Origin: an uncultured Collinsella sp.
Lineage (GTDB): Bacteria; Actinomycetota; Coriobacteriia; Coriobacteriales; Coriobacteriaceae
Length of the DNA stretch: 30,306 bases
Assembly (NCBI GenBank): GCA_900550815.1
Contig: URTW01000001.1
Span: 1 to 30,306 of the forward strand
Direction of reading: 5' to 3'
Below are positions 22,601 to 30,306 of the stretch, piece after piece. A program made the position numbers and the translations under genes. Position 1 is the first letter of the stretch; the number at the start of each line of letters is the position of its first letter. A model generated the notes under the pieces. The model searched no databases. It was not told the DNA's origin and saw only the letters and a program-made list of their open reading frames with translations.

Positions 22601-23392
22601 CTATTTTGCAATATAGAGCTTGGGATGACTGCGACTGCTCTCGATCGCCGCCGTCATGATGCCCTCGTCGTCTCCATCAACGATGATGCCATCGAGGTCA
22701 TCGATTTGCGCGGACTGATAAAAACTGGTCTTGTTGAACTTTCCCTGGTCAACCATCATATAGCCCTGGTTTGAGTTGGCCAGGTACATATGCTTAATCA
22801 TGGCCGAGAAGTCGTGCTCGACGGTAAAGCCGTGGTCGGGGTGGAATCCGTCGGCACTGACAAACGCCTTGTCGGCATGTAGTTTGCTCATGCAGTCGAG
22901 CGTTAGTGCGCCCGCGAGATAGAGGTGGCCCTTGCGCACGGAGCCGCCCAGCAGCACTACCGAAGCATTGGGGAGATTGAAGCTGGCGTAGTTCGCGATT
23001 GCAAGATCGCCGGTGATAATGGTGATCTCATGCTTGTCCATGAGGGCTTTAGCGAAGTAAAAGCCTGTGGTGCCGATATCAATTACCAGAACATCGCCAT
23101 CATCAACAAGAGTCGCTGCGGTTGCGGCGATGGCCTCCTTGGCCTCGACTTGGACATTGATGCGCTCCTCGGGATACGAGATTGCGTTGGAGCGAGAAAG
23201 CGATACCGCTCCGCCGCGTACGCGACGCAGCTTGCCTTCGGATTCCAGTGAGACGAGGTCGTGTCGTGCGGTGACTTCCGAAACCGAAAAACGGCGAACG
23301 ATGTCGGATACCGAGATATTTGGCTTTTCGGCCAGCCAATTCATGATAAATCGCTGACGCTCGGCCGGTGAAAGGTCTGAAGTAGATGCCAT
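22601..23392 (-). CDS. DeoR-family transcriptional regulator of the PTS operon
   Basis: 263 residues from ATG 23392 (AAAGGAG 8 bases upstream). The N-terminal DeoR helix-turn-helix spans about 10-62 (NISVSDIVRRFSVSEVTARHDL, ending KLRRVRGGAV). The C-terminal DeoRC sensor domain resembles ribose-5-phosphate isomerase and binds phosphosugars; VLVIDIGTTGFYFAKAL and VVLLGGSVRKGHLYLAG are characteristic. Such proteins repress a neighbouring sugar operon until a phosphorylated intermediate binds. It is divergent from the transaldolase-PTS operon, and the 348 bases between them contain repeated GCTTTYGA-type elements, so it very probably controls that operon and itself. Confidence 0.9.
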   Translation of the reverse strand: MASTSDLSPAERQRFIMNWLAEKPNISVSDIVRRFSVSEVTARHDLVSLESEGKLRRVRGGAVSLSRSNAISYPEERINVQVEAKEAIAATAATLVDDGDVLVIDIGTTGFYFAKALMDKHEITIITGDLAIANYASFNLPNASVVLLGGSVRKGHLYLAGALTLDCMSKLHADKAFVSADGFHPDHGFTVEHDFSAMIKHMYLANSNQGYMMVDQGKFNKTSFYQSAQIDDLDGIIVDGDDEGIMTAAIESSRSHPKLYIAK

Positions 23393-23429
23393 ATGCCGCT
23401 CCTTTTGAACAAAAGGCAAAAGATGCGCC

Positions 23430-23470
23430 TTTCGTAATCGAAATATAACGTATCGATATGAAAAGAACAA
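23430..23470 (-). promoter_or_regulatory. Promoter and autoregulatory palindrome of the DeoR-family gene
   Basis: On the minus strand TTGTTC (23470-23465) and TATATT (23447-23442) are 17 bases apart. The palindrome TTTCG-TAAT-CGAAA (23430-23443) overlaps the -10 and start site, where a bound repressor would block initiation. TTTCG/CGAAA halves are common in DeoR-family operators. Confidence 0.55.
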
Positions 23471-23624
23471 GGCAAATTCGAATGAATCGAATGAACGGAA
23501 TGGCATGTCCCAAATGCATGCGTAGCAGATAGTTCGCACGTAGACGGGCTATAAAGAGTCTCATTCTGAAGGCGCCGCCAAAAAGAAGCACGTTCACACC
23601 CGATATTCGACCGTTCACGGAAAG

Positions 23625-23712
23625 TTGACAATTGAGCTTTCGATAGCTTTTGAAATGGTTTATAAAAGAAAACCGAAAAGCTTTTGAAACAAAGAAGAAG
23701 GCTTTCGATAGC
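23625..23712 (+). promoter_or_regulatory. Promoter/operator region of the transaldolase-PTS operon
   Basis: GCTTTCGATAGC occurs at 23636-23647 and again at 23701-23712. GCTTTTGAAA occurs at 23646-23655 and 23680-23689. A perfect TTGACA (23625-23630) lies at the left, and TATAAA (23661-23666) lies between the repeats; the exact -10 is unclear. The repeated TTTYGA elements around a promoter, beside a divergent DeoR-family gene, fit repressor operators. Further left, near 23476-23500, there is a cluster of GAATGA-like repeats with no assigned role. Confidence 0.55.
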
Positions 23713-23740
23713 AATAGCGTTAGATGAGAAAGGACCGAAC

Positions 23741-24451
23741 ATGGCGATCAAGGTGTTTGCCGACGGCGCTAACCTCGAGGGCATGCTTGACATGCATGAC
23801 AATGGCAACGTTCAGGGCTTCACGACCAATCCTTCCCTTATGAAGGCCGGCGGCGTGACCGACTACCGCGCTTTTGCCAAGACGGTTCTTGAGCACATTA
23901 CCGATGTCTCGGTTTCTTTTGAGGTTTTCGCTGATGACGAGGCTGGTATGGAGGCCGAGGCTCGCGAGATTGCAACCTGGGCAGACAACGTCTACGTTAA
24001 GATTCCGGCGCTCAACACCAAGGGCGAGTCCACTGCCGCGCTGGTCAAGCGCCTTTCTGCCGACGGCATCAAGGTGAATGTCACCACTATCTTCACGCCC
24101 GAGCAGGTCGACGAGTTCGTCGATGCCGTTTCTGCCGAGACCCCCTCTATTCTGTCCATCTTTGCCGGTCGCATTGCCGATACCGGCGTCGATCCGCTGC
24201 CCCTCATGGCGGAGTCCGTAAAGAAGGCTGCCGTTAAGCCTGCTGCCGAGGTTCTCTGGGCGTCTACGCGCGAGGTCCTCAATATCTTCCAGGCGGAGTC
24301 CGTTGGATGTCAGATCATTACGGTCCCCAATGCCATTCTTGCCAAGCGCAAGAATTTCGGGAAAGATTTGCTTGAGTACTCGCTTGATACGGTCAAGGGC
24401 TTTGCCCGCGACGTTCAGGCGCTTGGTTTTCATATCTTGCCCGAGGAGTAG
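23741..24451 (+). CDS. Transaldolase / fructose-6-phosphate aldolase-like enzyme
   Basis: 236 residues, in the size range of the short class I aldolases (FSA/TalC, about 215-225) rather than classical transaldolases. Conserved marks are FADGANLEGM, GFTTNPSLMKAGG (about 26-38), Schiff-base Lys87 in VYVKIPALN, VTTIFTPEQV and LSIFAGRIADTGVDP. Family enzymes either move a dihydroxyacetone unit between sugar phosphates or split fructose 6-phosphate into dihydroxyacetone and glyceraldehyde 3-phosphate. ATG 23741 has GAAAGGA about 7 bases upstream. It is first in an operon with three PTS genes, so it probably cleaves the phosphorylated sugar delivered by them. The true substrate is not evident. Confidence 0.88.
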   Translation: MAIKVFADGANLEGMLDMHDNGNVQGFTTNPSLMKAGGVTDYRAFAKTVLEHITDVSVSFEVFADDEAGMEAEAREIATWADNVYVKIPALNTKGESTAALVKRLSADGIKVNVTTIFTPEQVDEFVDAVSAETPSILSIFAGRIADTGVDPLPLMAESVKKAAVKPAAEVLWASTREVLNIFQAESVGCQIITVPNAILAKRKNFGKDLLEYSLDTVKGFARDVQALGFHILPEE

Positions 24452-24460
24452 GGGACGAGC

Positions 24461-24907
24461 ATGCTGACCGATCTTCTTAAACCCGAGCTTGTTGCCTGCC
24501 ACGTCGAGGCCTCCGACTGGGAGGAAGCGATCAGGGCATGCGGTAAGTTGCTCGTAGACGCTGGCAAATGCGACCAGAGCTATGTTGACGCCATGATTTC
24601 ATCGGTTCACAAATTCGGCCCCTATATGGTCTTGGAAGAGGGCATCGCCATGCCCCACGCTCAGGCAGATGGCAATGTGAGCGAAGCGGGGATCTGTATC
24701 GTCACGCTTGACCCTGCCGTTGCGTTTGGACACGAGGATTTCGATCCGGTTCACGTGCTCGTGGGTATTTGCGCACCCGACCCCAAGGCTCATCTTGGCT
24801 GCTTGGCGGAGCTTTCGCAGATGTTCGAGGACGAGGACTGCGTTGCCAAGCTCAGCGCATGCGATACGCCCGAGCAGGTTTTGGAGACCATGCGTTCATT
24901 CTTTTAG
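24461..24907 (+). CDS. PTS EIIA component (fructose-mannitol/ascorbate type)
   Basis: 148 residues, cytosolic phosphocarrier. The active-site His66 lies in GIAMPHAQ, the signature of the EIIA fold shared by fructose, mannitol and ascorbate (UlaC) systems. VTLDPAVAFG and the C-terminal LAELSQMFED helix also fit. It accepts phosphate from HPr and hands it to the EIIB encoded next. It starts 9 bases after the aldolase stop; that stop region supplies a GAGGAG-type ribosome site. Confidence 0.9.
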   Translation: MLTDLLKPELVACHVEASDWEEAIRACGKLLVDAGKCDQSYVDAMISSVHKFGPYMVLEEGIAMPHAQADGNVSEAGICIVTLDPAVAFGHEDFDPVHVLVGICAPDPKAHLGCLAELSQMFEDEDCVAKLSACDTPEQVLETMRSFF

Positions 24908-24919
24908 GCCTTAATGGCA

Positions 24920-24940
24920 CGGCGATGCGTCGCCGCTTTT
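24920..24940 (+). terminator. Weak intra-operon hairpin
   Basis: CGGCGA (24920-24925), loop TGCG, TCGCCG (24930-24935), then CTTTT, in the 75-base gap between the EIIA and EIIB genes. A second small hairpin, GACGG-AAAA-CCGTC, follows. It could lower expression or mark a processing site; too weak to stop most transcripts. Confidence 0.35.
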
Positions 24941-24982
24941 GGATAGACGGAAAACCGTCACGTGTAGGAGAGGAAGGTTGCC

Positions 24983-25258
24983 ATGCATATCATCACCGTA
25001 TGCGGAAACGGCATCGGGTCTAGCCTGATGCTCGCTGGCAAAGTCGAGGAGCTTTGCGAGGAGGAGGGCATCAAGGCCGACGTTGAGTCTATGGACCTGA
25101 ATGGTGCTTCTTCCGCAAATCCGGATCTGTTCATCACCGTTAAGGAACTCGCTCCCGAGCTCCACGGCAACGTTGTGATCGTTCGCAGCTATGTGAACAA
25201 GAAGAAGATCCGCGAAGACGCCCTCGAGGCAATCAAGGCGGCCGCCGCTAACGCCTAA
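24983..25258 (+). CDS. PTS EIIB component (ascorbate/UlaB type)
   Basis: 91 residues. The phosphorylated Cys7 sits in the P-loop-like CGNGIGSSLM, matching CGNG-GSS of UlaB (SgaB) proteins. The rest is a small alpha/beta fold with a Glu/Lys-rich end. It takes phosphate from EIIA His66 and donates it to the sugar bound by the EIIC that follows. ATG 24983 is preceded by AGGAGAGGAAGG. Confidence 0.9.
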   Translation: MHIITVCGNGIGSSLMLAGKVEELCEEEGIKADVESMDLNGASSANPDLFITVKELAPELHGNVVIVRSYVNKKKIREDALEAIKAAAANA

Positions 25259-25329
25259 AGCGGCACAAAAAAGGGCGGTTCCCTGTGGAAGAGGGAAACG
25301 CGCCCACGTTAGAGAGAAAGGAAGCGCAG

Positions 25330-26703
25330 ATGCAAGCCATCCTTCCCATACTTGAGTTTATCCAATCGATTCTGACCAAGCCAGCATGGATCATGGGTCT
25401 ATTTGCCTTTGTGGGCCTTGTCGCGCTTAAGCGTCCTGCCCACAAGGTGATGACGGGCACTCTGAAGCCCATTCTGGGTTACATCATGCTGTCTGCCGGC
25501 GCCGCTGTTGTTCAGGAGAACCTTGCTCCGCTGGGTACCTTCATCGAGACCGGTTTCCACATCACCGGCGTCGTGCCCAACAACGAGGTCGTCGTTTCGA
25601 TGGCTCAGAGCGTCCTCGGCGTTCAGACCATGATGATCCTGATTCTCGGCTACGTCGTGAACATTATCATTGCCCGCTTTACCAAGTTTAAGTACATCTT
25701 CCTGACGGGCCATCACAGCATGTTTATGGCCTGCCTGCTGTCTGCCGTTCTGCAGGCATCTGGCTTCCAGGATGTCCAGCTTGTCATCGTGGGCGGCATG
25801 TTCCTGGGCCTCGTGAGCGCTATGCTTCCCGCCGTTGGTCAGCGTTTCACCGAGAAGGTTACCGATGGCGATGAAATCGCCATGGGCCACTTCGGTTCAC
25901 TCGCCTATTACATCTCCGCTGCAGTCGGTACACTTTTTGCTAAGGACGCCGAGGAGAACAGCACCGAGAAGTTCTCCTTCCTGCGCGACACCACCATCTC
26001 CACGGCTCTTACCATGGCCTTCTTCTACTTGGTTACCGCTTTCGCCGCTTACATCGCAGATCCTGCGGTCGTTACCAAGACCGCTGGCGGCGACAATGTA
26101 ATCGTCTATGCCCTGACCTGTGCCCTGTCCTTCGCCGTTGGTGTCACCATCGTCTACAACGGCGTTCGTATGATCCTCGCCGACCTGGTCCCGGCTTTCC
26201 AGGGCATCTCCAACAAGCTGATCCCTGGCGCTATCCCTGCCGTCGACTGCGCCGTCTTCTTCCCCTATGCTCCCACTGCCGTCATCCTCGGCTTTGTCGC
26301 TTCCTTCATCGGCGGCGTGGTCGGTATGTTCATCGTGGGCGCTACCCTGGGCATCTTTATCATCCCGGGCATGGTTCCCCACTTCTTCTGCGGTGCTACC
26401 GCAGGCATCTACGGCAATGCTACCGGCGGTCGCAAGGGCGCAGCTCTTGGTGCTTTCGTCACCGGCCTGCTCATCACCTTTGCCCCGGCCCTGCTCCTGC
26501 CCGTTCTTGACGTCTTTGGCTTCAAGAACACTACGTTCGGCGACTTCGATTTCTCCGTCATTGGTATTACGCTTGGCCGCGCTGCCGAGGCCTTCGGTAC
26601 CACCGGTGTCTACGCGATTCTCGCTGTCCTTCTGGTCGTCGCCTTCGTCCCCAACTTCATCCACACCAAGGGTGCTGTGATCAATCACGTTGAGGAAGAG
26701 TAA
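25330..26703 (+). CDS. PTS EIIC permease (UlaA/SgaT family)
   Basis: 457 residues from ATG 25330, with GAAAGGAAG 7 bases upstream; the frame extends to 25285 without a ribosome site. It is a strongly hydrophobic protein with about ten to eleven helices. GYIMLSAGAAVVQENLAPLG, FLTGHHSMFMACLLSAVLQ and GMVPHFFCGATAGIYGNATG match SgaT/UlaA, the ascorbate-type PTS permeases. It carries the sugar across the membrane while EIIB phosphorylates it. The operon lacks ascorbate genes (ulaG, ulaD, ulaE, ulaF), so the substrate may not be ascorbate. A strong terminator follows 58 bases after the stop. Confidence 0.9.
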   Translation: MQAILPILEFIQSILTKPAWIMGLFAFVGLVALKRPAHKVMTGTLKPILGYIMLSAGAAVVQENLAPLGTFIETGFHITGVVPNNEVVVSMAQSVLGVQTMMILILGYVVNIIIARFTKFKYIFLTGHHSMFMACLLSAVLQASGFQDVQLVIVGGMFLGLVSAMLPAVGQRFTEKVTDGDEIAMGHFGSLAYYISAAVGTLFAKDAEENSTEKFSFLRDTTISTALTMAFFYLVTAFAAYIADPAVVTKTAGGDNVIVYALTCALSFAVGVTIVYNGVRMILADLVPAFQGISNKLIPGAIPAVDCAVFFPYAPTAVILGFVASFIGGVVGMFIVGATLGIFIIPGMVPHFFCGATAGIYGNATGGRKGAALGAFVTGLLITFAPALLLPVLDVFGFKNTTFGDFDFSVIGITLGRAAEAFGTTGVYAILAVLLVVAFVPNFIHTKGAVINHVEEE

Positions 26704-26761
26704 TCCAGGCGTACGTTAAGCCCTAATCGGGCGGAGCTCCGATAACCGGCTCCTACACGGA

Positions 26762-26797
26762 AGCGGTGACGTCTCAAATGAGGCGTCACCGCTTTTT
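26762..26797 (+). terminator. Terminator of the PTS operon
   Basis: AGCGGTGACGTCTC (26762-26775), loop AAAT, GAGGCGTCACCGCT (26780-26793): a 14-bp stem with one G-T pair, followed by a T run. The remaining gap to 27103 holds only two small palindromes, TTCCGTGAACGGAA (26843-26856) and GCAAAAACGTTTTGC (26873-26887), and no gene I can support. Confidence 0.9.
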
Positions 26798-27103
26798 GCT
26801 TTGGGACGATTGTGAAAACGAGCCGGCAAGGCGCTGCTTCTGTTCCGTGAACGGAATCAACCGCGATGATCAGCAAAAACGTTTTGCCGCTGGGGCGTCG
26901 ATATAAAAATGGTAAATCTGCAAAACCGTTCGCCGAGAAGATAAAAACCCGCAGCTCACGCCTTGATAAACGTAGGTAAAGTGTTTAGCAGTGCAACGCC
27001 CATATGCAAGCGAAAGTTTTGTTGCGGTATTTGCAGGTTGTTTCCATTGGGTGAGAAAAACTTGCAAGTTCGACGATGGGCAGCGGTGGTTCGTCCTTTG
27101 CTG

Positions 27104-29251
27104 TTACTTTCCCTTCACCATGGTGAGGGAGATCTTTTTGCGGTCGCGATCGACCTTTTCTACCCATACCTTCACCGTGTCGCCGACGCGCACGACATCA
27201 CTCGGGTGCTTGACGAAGCGGTTGGCCAGCTTGGAGATGTGCACGAGGCCGTCCTGGTGCACGCCCACGTCGACGAAGGCACCAAAGTCGACGACGTTGC
27301 GCACCGTGCCCTTGAGCTCCATGCCGGGCTTCAGGTCGTCGATGGAAAGTGCCGAGCGGCTAAAGACCACCTCGGGCGCGTCGTCGCGCGGGTCGCGACC
27401 GGGCTTCTTGAGTTCGTTAACGATGTCGATGAGCGTGAGGGTGCCGCAGTCCAGGTCGCTTGCCAGCGCCGAGATGCTGCCCAGACGGCGCTCAATGTCG
27501 GGCACGCCGCCGCGGCTGAGCTCGCTTGCTTTAACGCCGGCGCGTTCCAAGACGGACGTGGCCACTTCGTAGCTCTCGGGGTGGACGCTTGTCGCGTCGA
27601 GTGGGTTCTTGCCATCGCTGATGCGCAGGAAGCCCGCGGCGTTGAGATATGCCTTGGGTCCCAGCTTAGGGACCTTCTTGAGTTGGCGGCGATCGGTAAA
27701 GGCGCCGTTTTCCTCGCGGTAGGCCACGATGTTTTTGGCTACGCTCGGCGTAATACCCGATACGTATCCCAGCAGGCTCGCGCTTGCGGTGTTGACGTCG
27801 ACGCCCACGCGGTTGACGACGTCTTCCACTACGTGGCCCAGGGTGCGCGAAAGCTCTGCCTGGTCAAGGTCGTGCTGGTACTGGCCCACGCCGATGGACT
27901 GGGGCGGAATCTTGACGAGTTCTGCCAGCGGGTCTTGCAGGCGGCGGCCCAGGCTCATGGCGCCGCGCACGGTGACGTCCAGGTCGGGATATTCCTGGCT
28001 TGCGAGCTCGGAGGCGGAGTACACCGACGCGCCGGCCTCGTTGACGATGGTGTATCGCAGCCCAGGCGCCTGCTCGGCGATGAACTCCGAGACGACTTCC
28101 TCGGTCTCGCGGCTGGCGGTGCCGTTGCCGATGACGATGGTGTTGACGCCGTCCTTCTTGACGAGGCGGGCGAGCTCGCGCTTGGTGCCGGCGACGTCGT
28201 GGCGCGGCTTGGTGGGGTAGACCACGCCGTGGTCGAGCAGCTTGCCGGTCTCGTCCATGACGGCGACCTTGCAGCCGGTGCGGTAGCCTGGGTCGAGCGC
28301 GAGCACGCGGGCGCCGCGCACGGGGCGTGCCGAGAGCAGGCCCTCGAGATTCTTGGCAAAGACGTTGATGGCCTCGGTCTGGGCGCGAACGGTGAGTTTG
28401 GCGCGGGCCTCGCGCTCCAGTGAGGGGGCCATGAGGCGCTTGTAGCCGTCGGCGATAGCGGCGTCAAAGACGGGCGCGAAGACGCCTTGGCGGCGGGGCC
28501 AACGGCTGCCGAGGCGTGCCGTGGCGGCGGCGCCGTCGACGTTTACGCGCACACGGAGCTTGCCCTCGCGCTCGCCGCGGTCGATGGCCAGCACGCGGTG
28601 GGTGGGAATACGGCGTAGCGGCTCGTCAAAGTTGTAGTAGGGCTCGTAGGGGGTCTTCTCGGCGGGGTCGGTCGCCTCGACGACGATGTCGGCGGTGTTT
28701 TGCGTAAAGGCGCGCAGGTCGGCGACGTTCTCGGGGTCCTCGGCCACCGTCTCGGCCACGATGTCGGCGGCGCCGGCAAGCGCCTTCTCGGGCGTGTCGA
28801 AGCCGGCCTCCCCGTTGACGTATTCCGCGGCGGCGTCGAGTGCGCTGCCCTTGGCCGAGGCCTGCATGATGATCATGTTGGCGAGCGGCTCCAGGCCGGC
28901 CTCGCGGGCCTTCTGTGCGCGGGTCATGCGCTTTTTGCGGTAGGGCTTGTAGAGGTCCTCGACACGCTGGAGCTGCGTGGCCTTGCGAATCTGCTGCTCG
29001 AGTTCGGGCGTGAGCTTGCCCTGGGCGTCGATGAGCAGAATGACGTCCTCTTTACGCTGCTCAAGATTGCGCAGGTAGGACAGACGCTCGTTGAGTGCGC
29101 GCAGGGCGACGTCGTCCATGCCGCCCGTGGTTTCCTTGCGGTAGCGCGAGATAAAGGGGATGGTGTTGCCCTCGTCGATGAGCTTGACGGCCGCCTCGAC
29201 GTTGGCGGCCTTAAGGTTGAGCTCGCGGGCGAGCTGGGCGATAAGATCCAT
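27104..29251 (-). CDS. tex: Tex-family RNA-binding transcription factor
   Basis: 715 residues from ATG 29251 (AAGGAG 7 bases upstream), close to the usual 720-780. In order: the N-terminal Tex helical region (FISRYRKETTGGMDD near 35-50), a YqgF/RNase-H-like domain with VLALDPGYRTGCKVAVMD around Asp320, helix-hairpin-helix motifs (SLLGYVSGITPSVAKNIVAYRE and KLGPKAYLNAAGFLRI), and a C-terminal S1 domain (about 640-710, GTVRNVVDFGAFVDVG). Tex binds nucleic acids and affects transcription; in some pathogens it influences toxin expression. Its exact role is poorly known even in model bacteria. It is a single gene. Confidence 0.95.
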   Translation of the reverse strand: MDLIAQLARELNLKAANVEAAVKLIDEGNTIPFISRYRKETTGGMDDVALRALNERLSYLRNLEQRKEDVILLIDAQGKLTPELEQQIRKATQLQRVEDLYKPYRKKRMTRAQKAREAGLEPLANMIIMQASAKGSALDAAAEYVNGEAGFDTPEKALAGAADIVAETVAEDPENVADLRAFTQNTADIVVEATDPAEKTPYEPYYNFDEPLRRIPTHRVLAIDRGEREGKLRVRVNVDGAAATARLGSRWPRRQGVFAPVFDAAIADGYKRLMAPSLEREARAKLTVRAQTEAINVFAKNLEGLLSARPVRGARVLALDPGYRTGCKVAVMDETGKLLDHGVVYPTKPRHDVAGTKRELARLVKKDGVNTIVIGNGTASRETEEVVSEFIAEQAPGLRYTIVNEAGASVYSASELASQEYPDLDVTVRGAMSLGRRLQDPLAELVKIPPQSIGVGQYQHDLDQAELSRTLGHVVEDVVNRVGVDVNTASASLLGYVSGITPSVAKNIVAYREENGAFTDRRQLKKVPKLGPKAYLNAAGFLRISDGKNPLDATSVHPESYEVATSVLERAGVKASELSRGGVPDIERRLGSISALASDLDCGTLTLIDIVNELKKPGRDPRDDAPEVVFSRSALSIDDLKPGMELKGTVRNVVDFGAFVDVGVHQDGLVHISKLANRFVKHPSDVVRVGDTVKVWVEKVDRDRKKISLTMVKGK

Positions 29252-29334
29252 GGGACTCCTTGCGTTTAAGGTACGTTTGCAGCACAGGGCTACCAAGGAT
29301 ACCACCCGTCCCAAAAGACTGTTTTGAGGCCGCT

Positions 29335-29492
29335 CCACGAAAACGGCCTATCTACTACGTTTGAACCGTATGGGTCGACCATCCCCCGGTTTTCCGAAAA
29401 TACGCAAGCCGTTTACCTGCGATTTTTATTTCGCGAAATTCGGTATGGTTGAGGGAGGTCGGTTAAACGTAGTAGATAGGCCCATTTCGTGG
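29335..29492. repeat. 158-bp inverted-repeat element upstream of tex
   Basis: The left arm 29335-29368 and right arm 29460-29492 are inverted copies, sharing CCACGAAA, GGCCTATCTACTACGTTT and AACCG with two mismatches and one bulge. The 91 bases between hold smaller palindromes (GGTCGACC, TTTCGCGAAA). Beyond the arms the halves still look alike in inverted order (ACCATCCCCCGG against ACCATACCG). No coding frame is credible. It looks like a dispersed palindromic or small mobile element. Confidence 0.7.
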
Positions 29493-29553
29493 CGAACGAA
29501 TCAGGTCGAGGTGCAAAATGGCCCCCGCTCCAGAAAAATCGTCGGCAAGGTAG

Positions 29554-29589
29554 CAAAAGGCCCCGCGGGCAGGAGGCTGCTCGCGGGGC
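29554..29589 (-). terminator. Terminator downstream of the oxidoreductase gene
   Basis: GCCCCGCG...GCA (from 29560) pairs with TGC..CGCGGGGC (to 29589). Read on the minus strand the stem is followed by CTTTTGC. It lies about 75 bases past the oxidoreductase stop. Confidence 0.6.
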
Positions 29590-29662
29590 AAAGAAGAGGG
29601 GCTTGTTGGTGGCGGACCGAAGGGTTCGGCATGGGGTTTCTGCCGCGGCCCGCCCTAAAGCG

Positions 29663-30306
29663 TTACAGCTCGACGAGCTGGCCGGTCTCGGCGGCCTCCT
29701 TGATAGCGTTAAGCAGCGTGAGCGTCTTGACGTTATCGGCGGGGGTCACGACGGGCTCGACCTCGCGGCGGACGACCTTCACAAAGTGCTTGAGCTGCAT
29801 CTTGTGCGGCAGCGCCGGGTCCACGGCCGGGATTTCCATCTGCAGCGGCTTGTGCCAGTTAGAGGCGCCGTCGTAGGAGAGCTGGTGCAGGCGGGGCAGC
29901 GACAGGGCGCCCAAGGTTCCGCCGATAAAGTAGGCGTCGGCGTCGAAGGGGCGGTACTGCGGATCCTCGCGAGCGGTTGCCTCCCAGTTCCAGGGGCTGG
30001 CGGTGGCGTCGGAGATGGTCATGCTTGCGAGCGCGTCATCGGCAAAACGGACGTTGACCACGGCGGAGTCCTCGGTCTCAAAACCGCGGGCGGCGCTGGA
30101 CTGCATGCCCTGGACGGCAACGGGCTCGCCCAGCAGGTAGCGGAGCAGGTCGACGTCGTGCACCAGGTTGACCAGGATCGGGCCGGCACCCTTCTTGCGG
30201 CGCCACTCGACGTCGAAATACTCGTCGTTCTTTTAGATCATGTAGTGGAAGCTCGCCACGGTGCGCTTGCCCCGCTCGCCAGACTCGCAGCTCTCCTTGG
30301 CCTTGT
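29663..30306 (-). pseudogene. Gfo/Idh/MocA oxidoreductase with in-frame stop, 5' end beyond window
   Basis: The frame from the window edge to the stop at 29663 reads as the C-terminal two-thirds of an NAD(P)-dependent sugar or inositol dehydrogenase. Conserved marks include YFDVEWRRKKGAGPILVNLVHDVDLLRYLLG (given here in pieces: YFDVEWRRKKGAGP, then NLVHDVDLLRYLLG), with the catalytic His in HDVD. A TAA at 30233-30235 interrupts the frame, with family-like sequence on both sides (TVASFHYMI before, KNDEYFDVEW after). So this is one substitution, such as a Tyr codon turned to stop, not a gene boundary. The remnant could restart at GTG 30163 but would lack the nucleotide-binding domain. The gene is probably inactive unless the stop is a sequence error. 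Confidence 0.7.

Overview
The window looks like a chromosomal segment of a high-GC Gram-positive gut bacterium. The best fit is the Coriobacteriia, probably Collinsella. That rests on protein style, GC-rich codon use, a sortase-type surface protein, and dispersed palindromes of a kind I associate with Collinsella. No rRNA, tRNA, CRISPR array, phage or intact insertion sequence was seen.

Layout. 1-826 (minus) is the 5' part of a secreted coiled-coil protein. 1036-4767 encodes the two halves of a heterodimeric ABC exporter, with one degenerate and one canonical ATP site. 4888-5445 is a flavodoxin-like protein. 5446-6244 is non-coding and repeat-rich: a structured 3' element, then an array of 62-bp palindromic units. 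6245-10334 is a large LANTG-anchored surface protein, split in this sequence by one extra G in a G6 tract. 10335-10704 holds four more palindromic elements. 10705-13005 (minus) is an LTA-synthase-like sulfatase-fold enzyme, and 13220-14092 is a nitroreductase.

A potassium block follows: Kup transporter, a one-helix small protein, a shortened KdpD-like kinase and a KdpE-like regulator (14252-18991). Then come the fused 23S rRNA methyltransferase RlmKL (minus, its RlmL half lacking the usual motifs) and a HAD phosphatase. A sugar module at 22601-26703 pairs a divergent DeoR-family repressor with an operon of transaldolase/fructose-6-phosphate-aldolase-like enzyme and ascorbate-type (UlaC/UlaB/UlaA-like) PTS EIIA, EIIB and EIIC. 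The window closes with Tex (minus), a 158-bp inverted-repeat element, and a Gfo/Idh/MocA oxidoreductase carrying an in-frame stop and running off the right edge.

Most unusual is the non-coding architecture around the surface-protein gene. Related structured elements (61 of 65 core bases identical) lie in inverted orientation on its two sides, with palindromes of a second family inside them. Base changes between the two structured copies preserve pairing only when each is read in the sense of its upstream gene, which points to a structured 3'-UTR RNA. Start codons were chosen by Shine-Dalgarno position, and several differ from the longest open frame. All functional names are from sequence recognition by eye; no searches were run.
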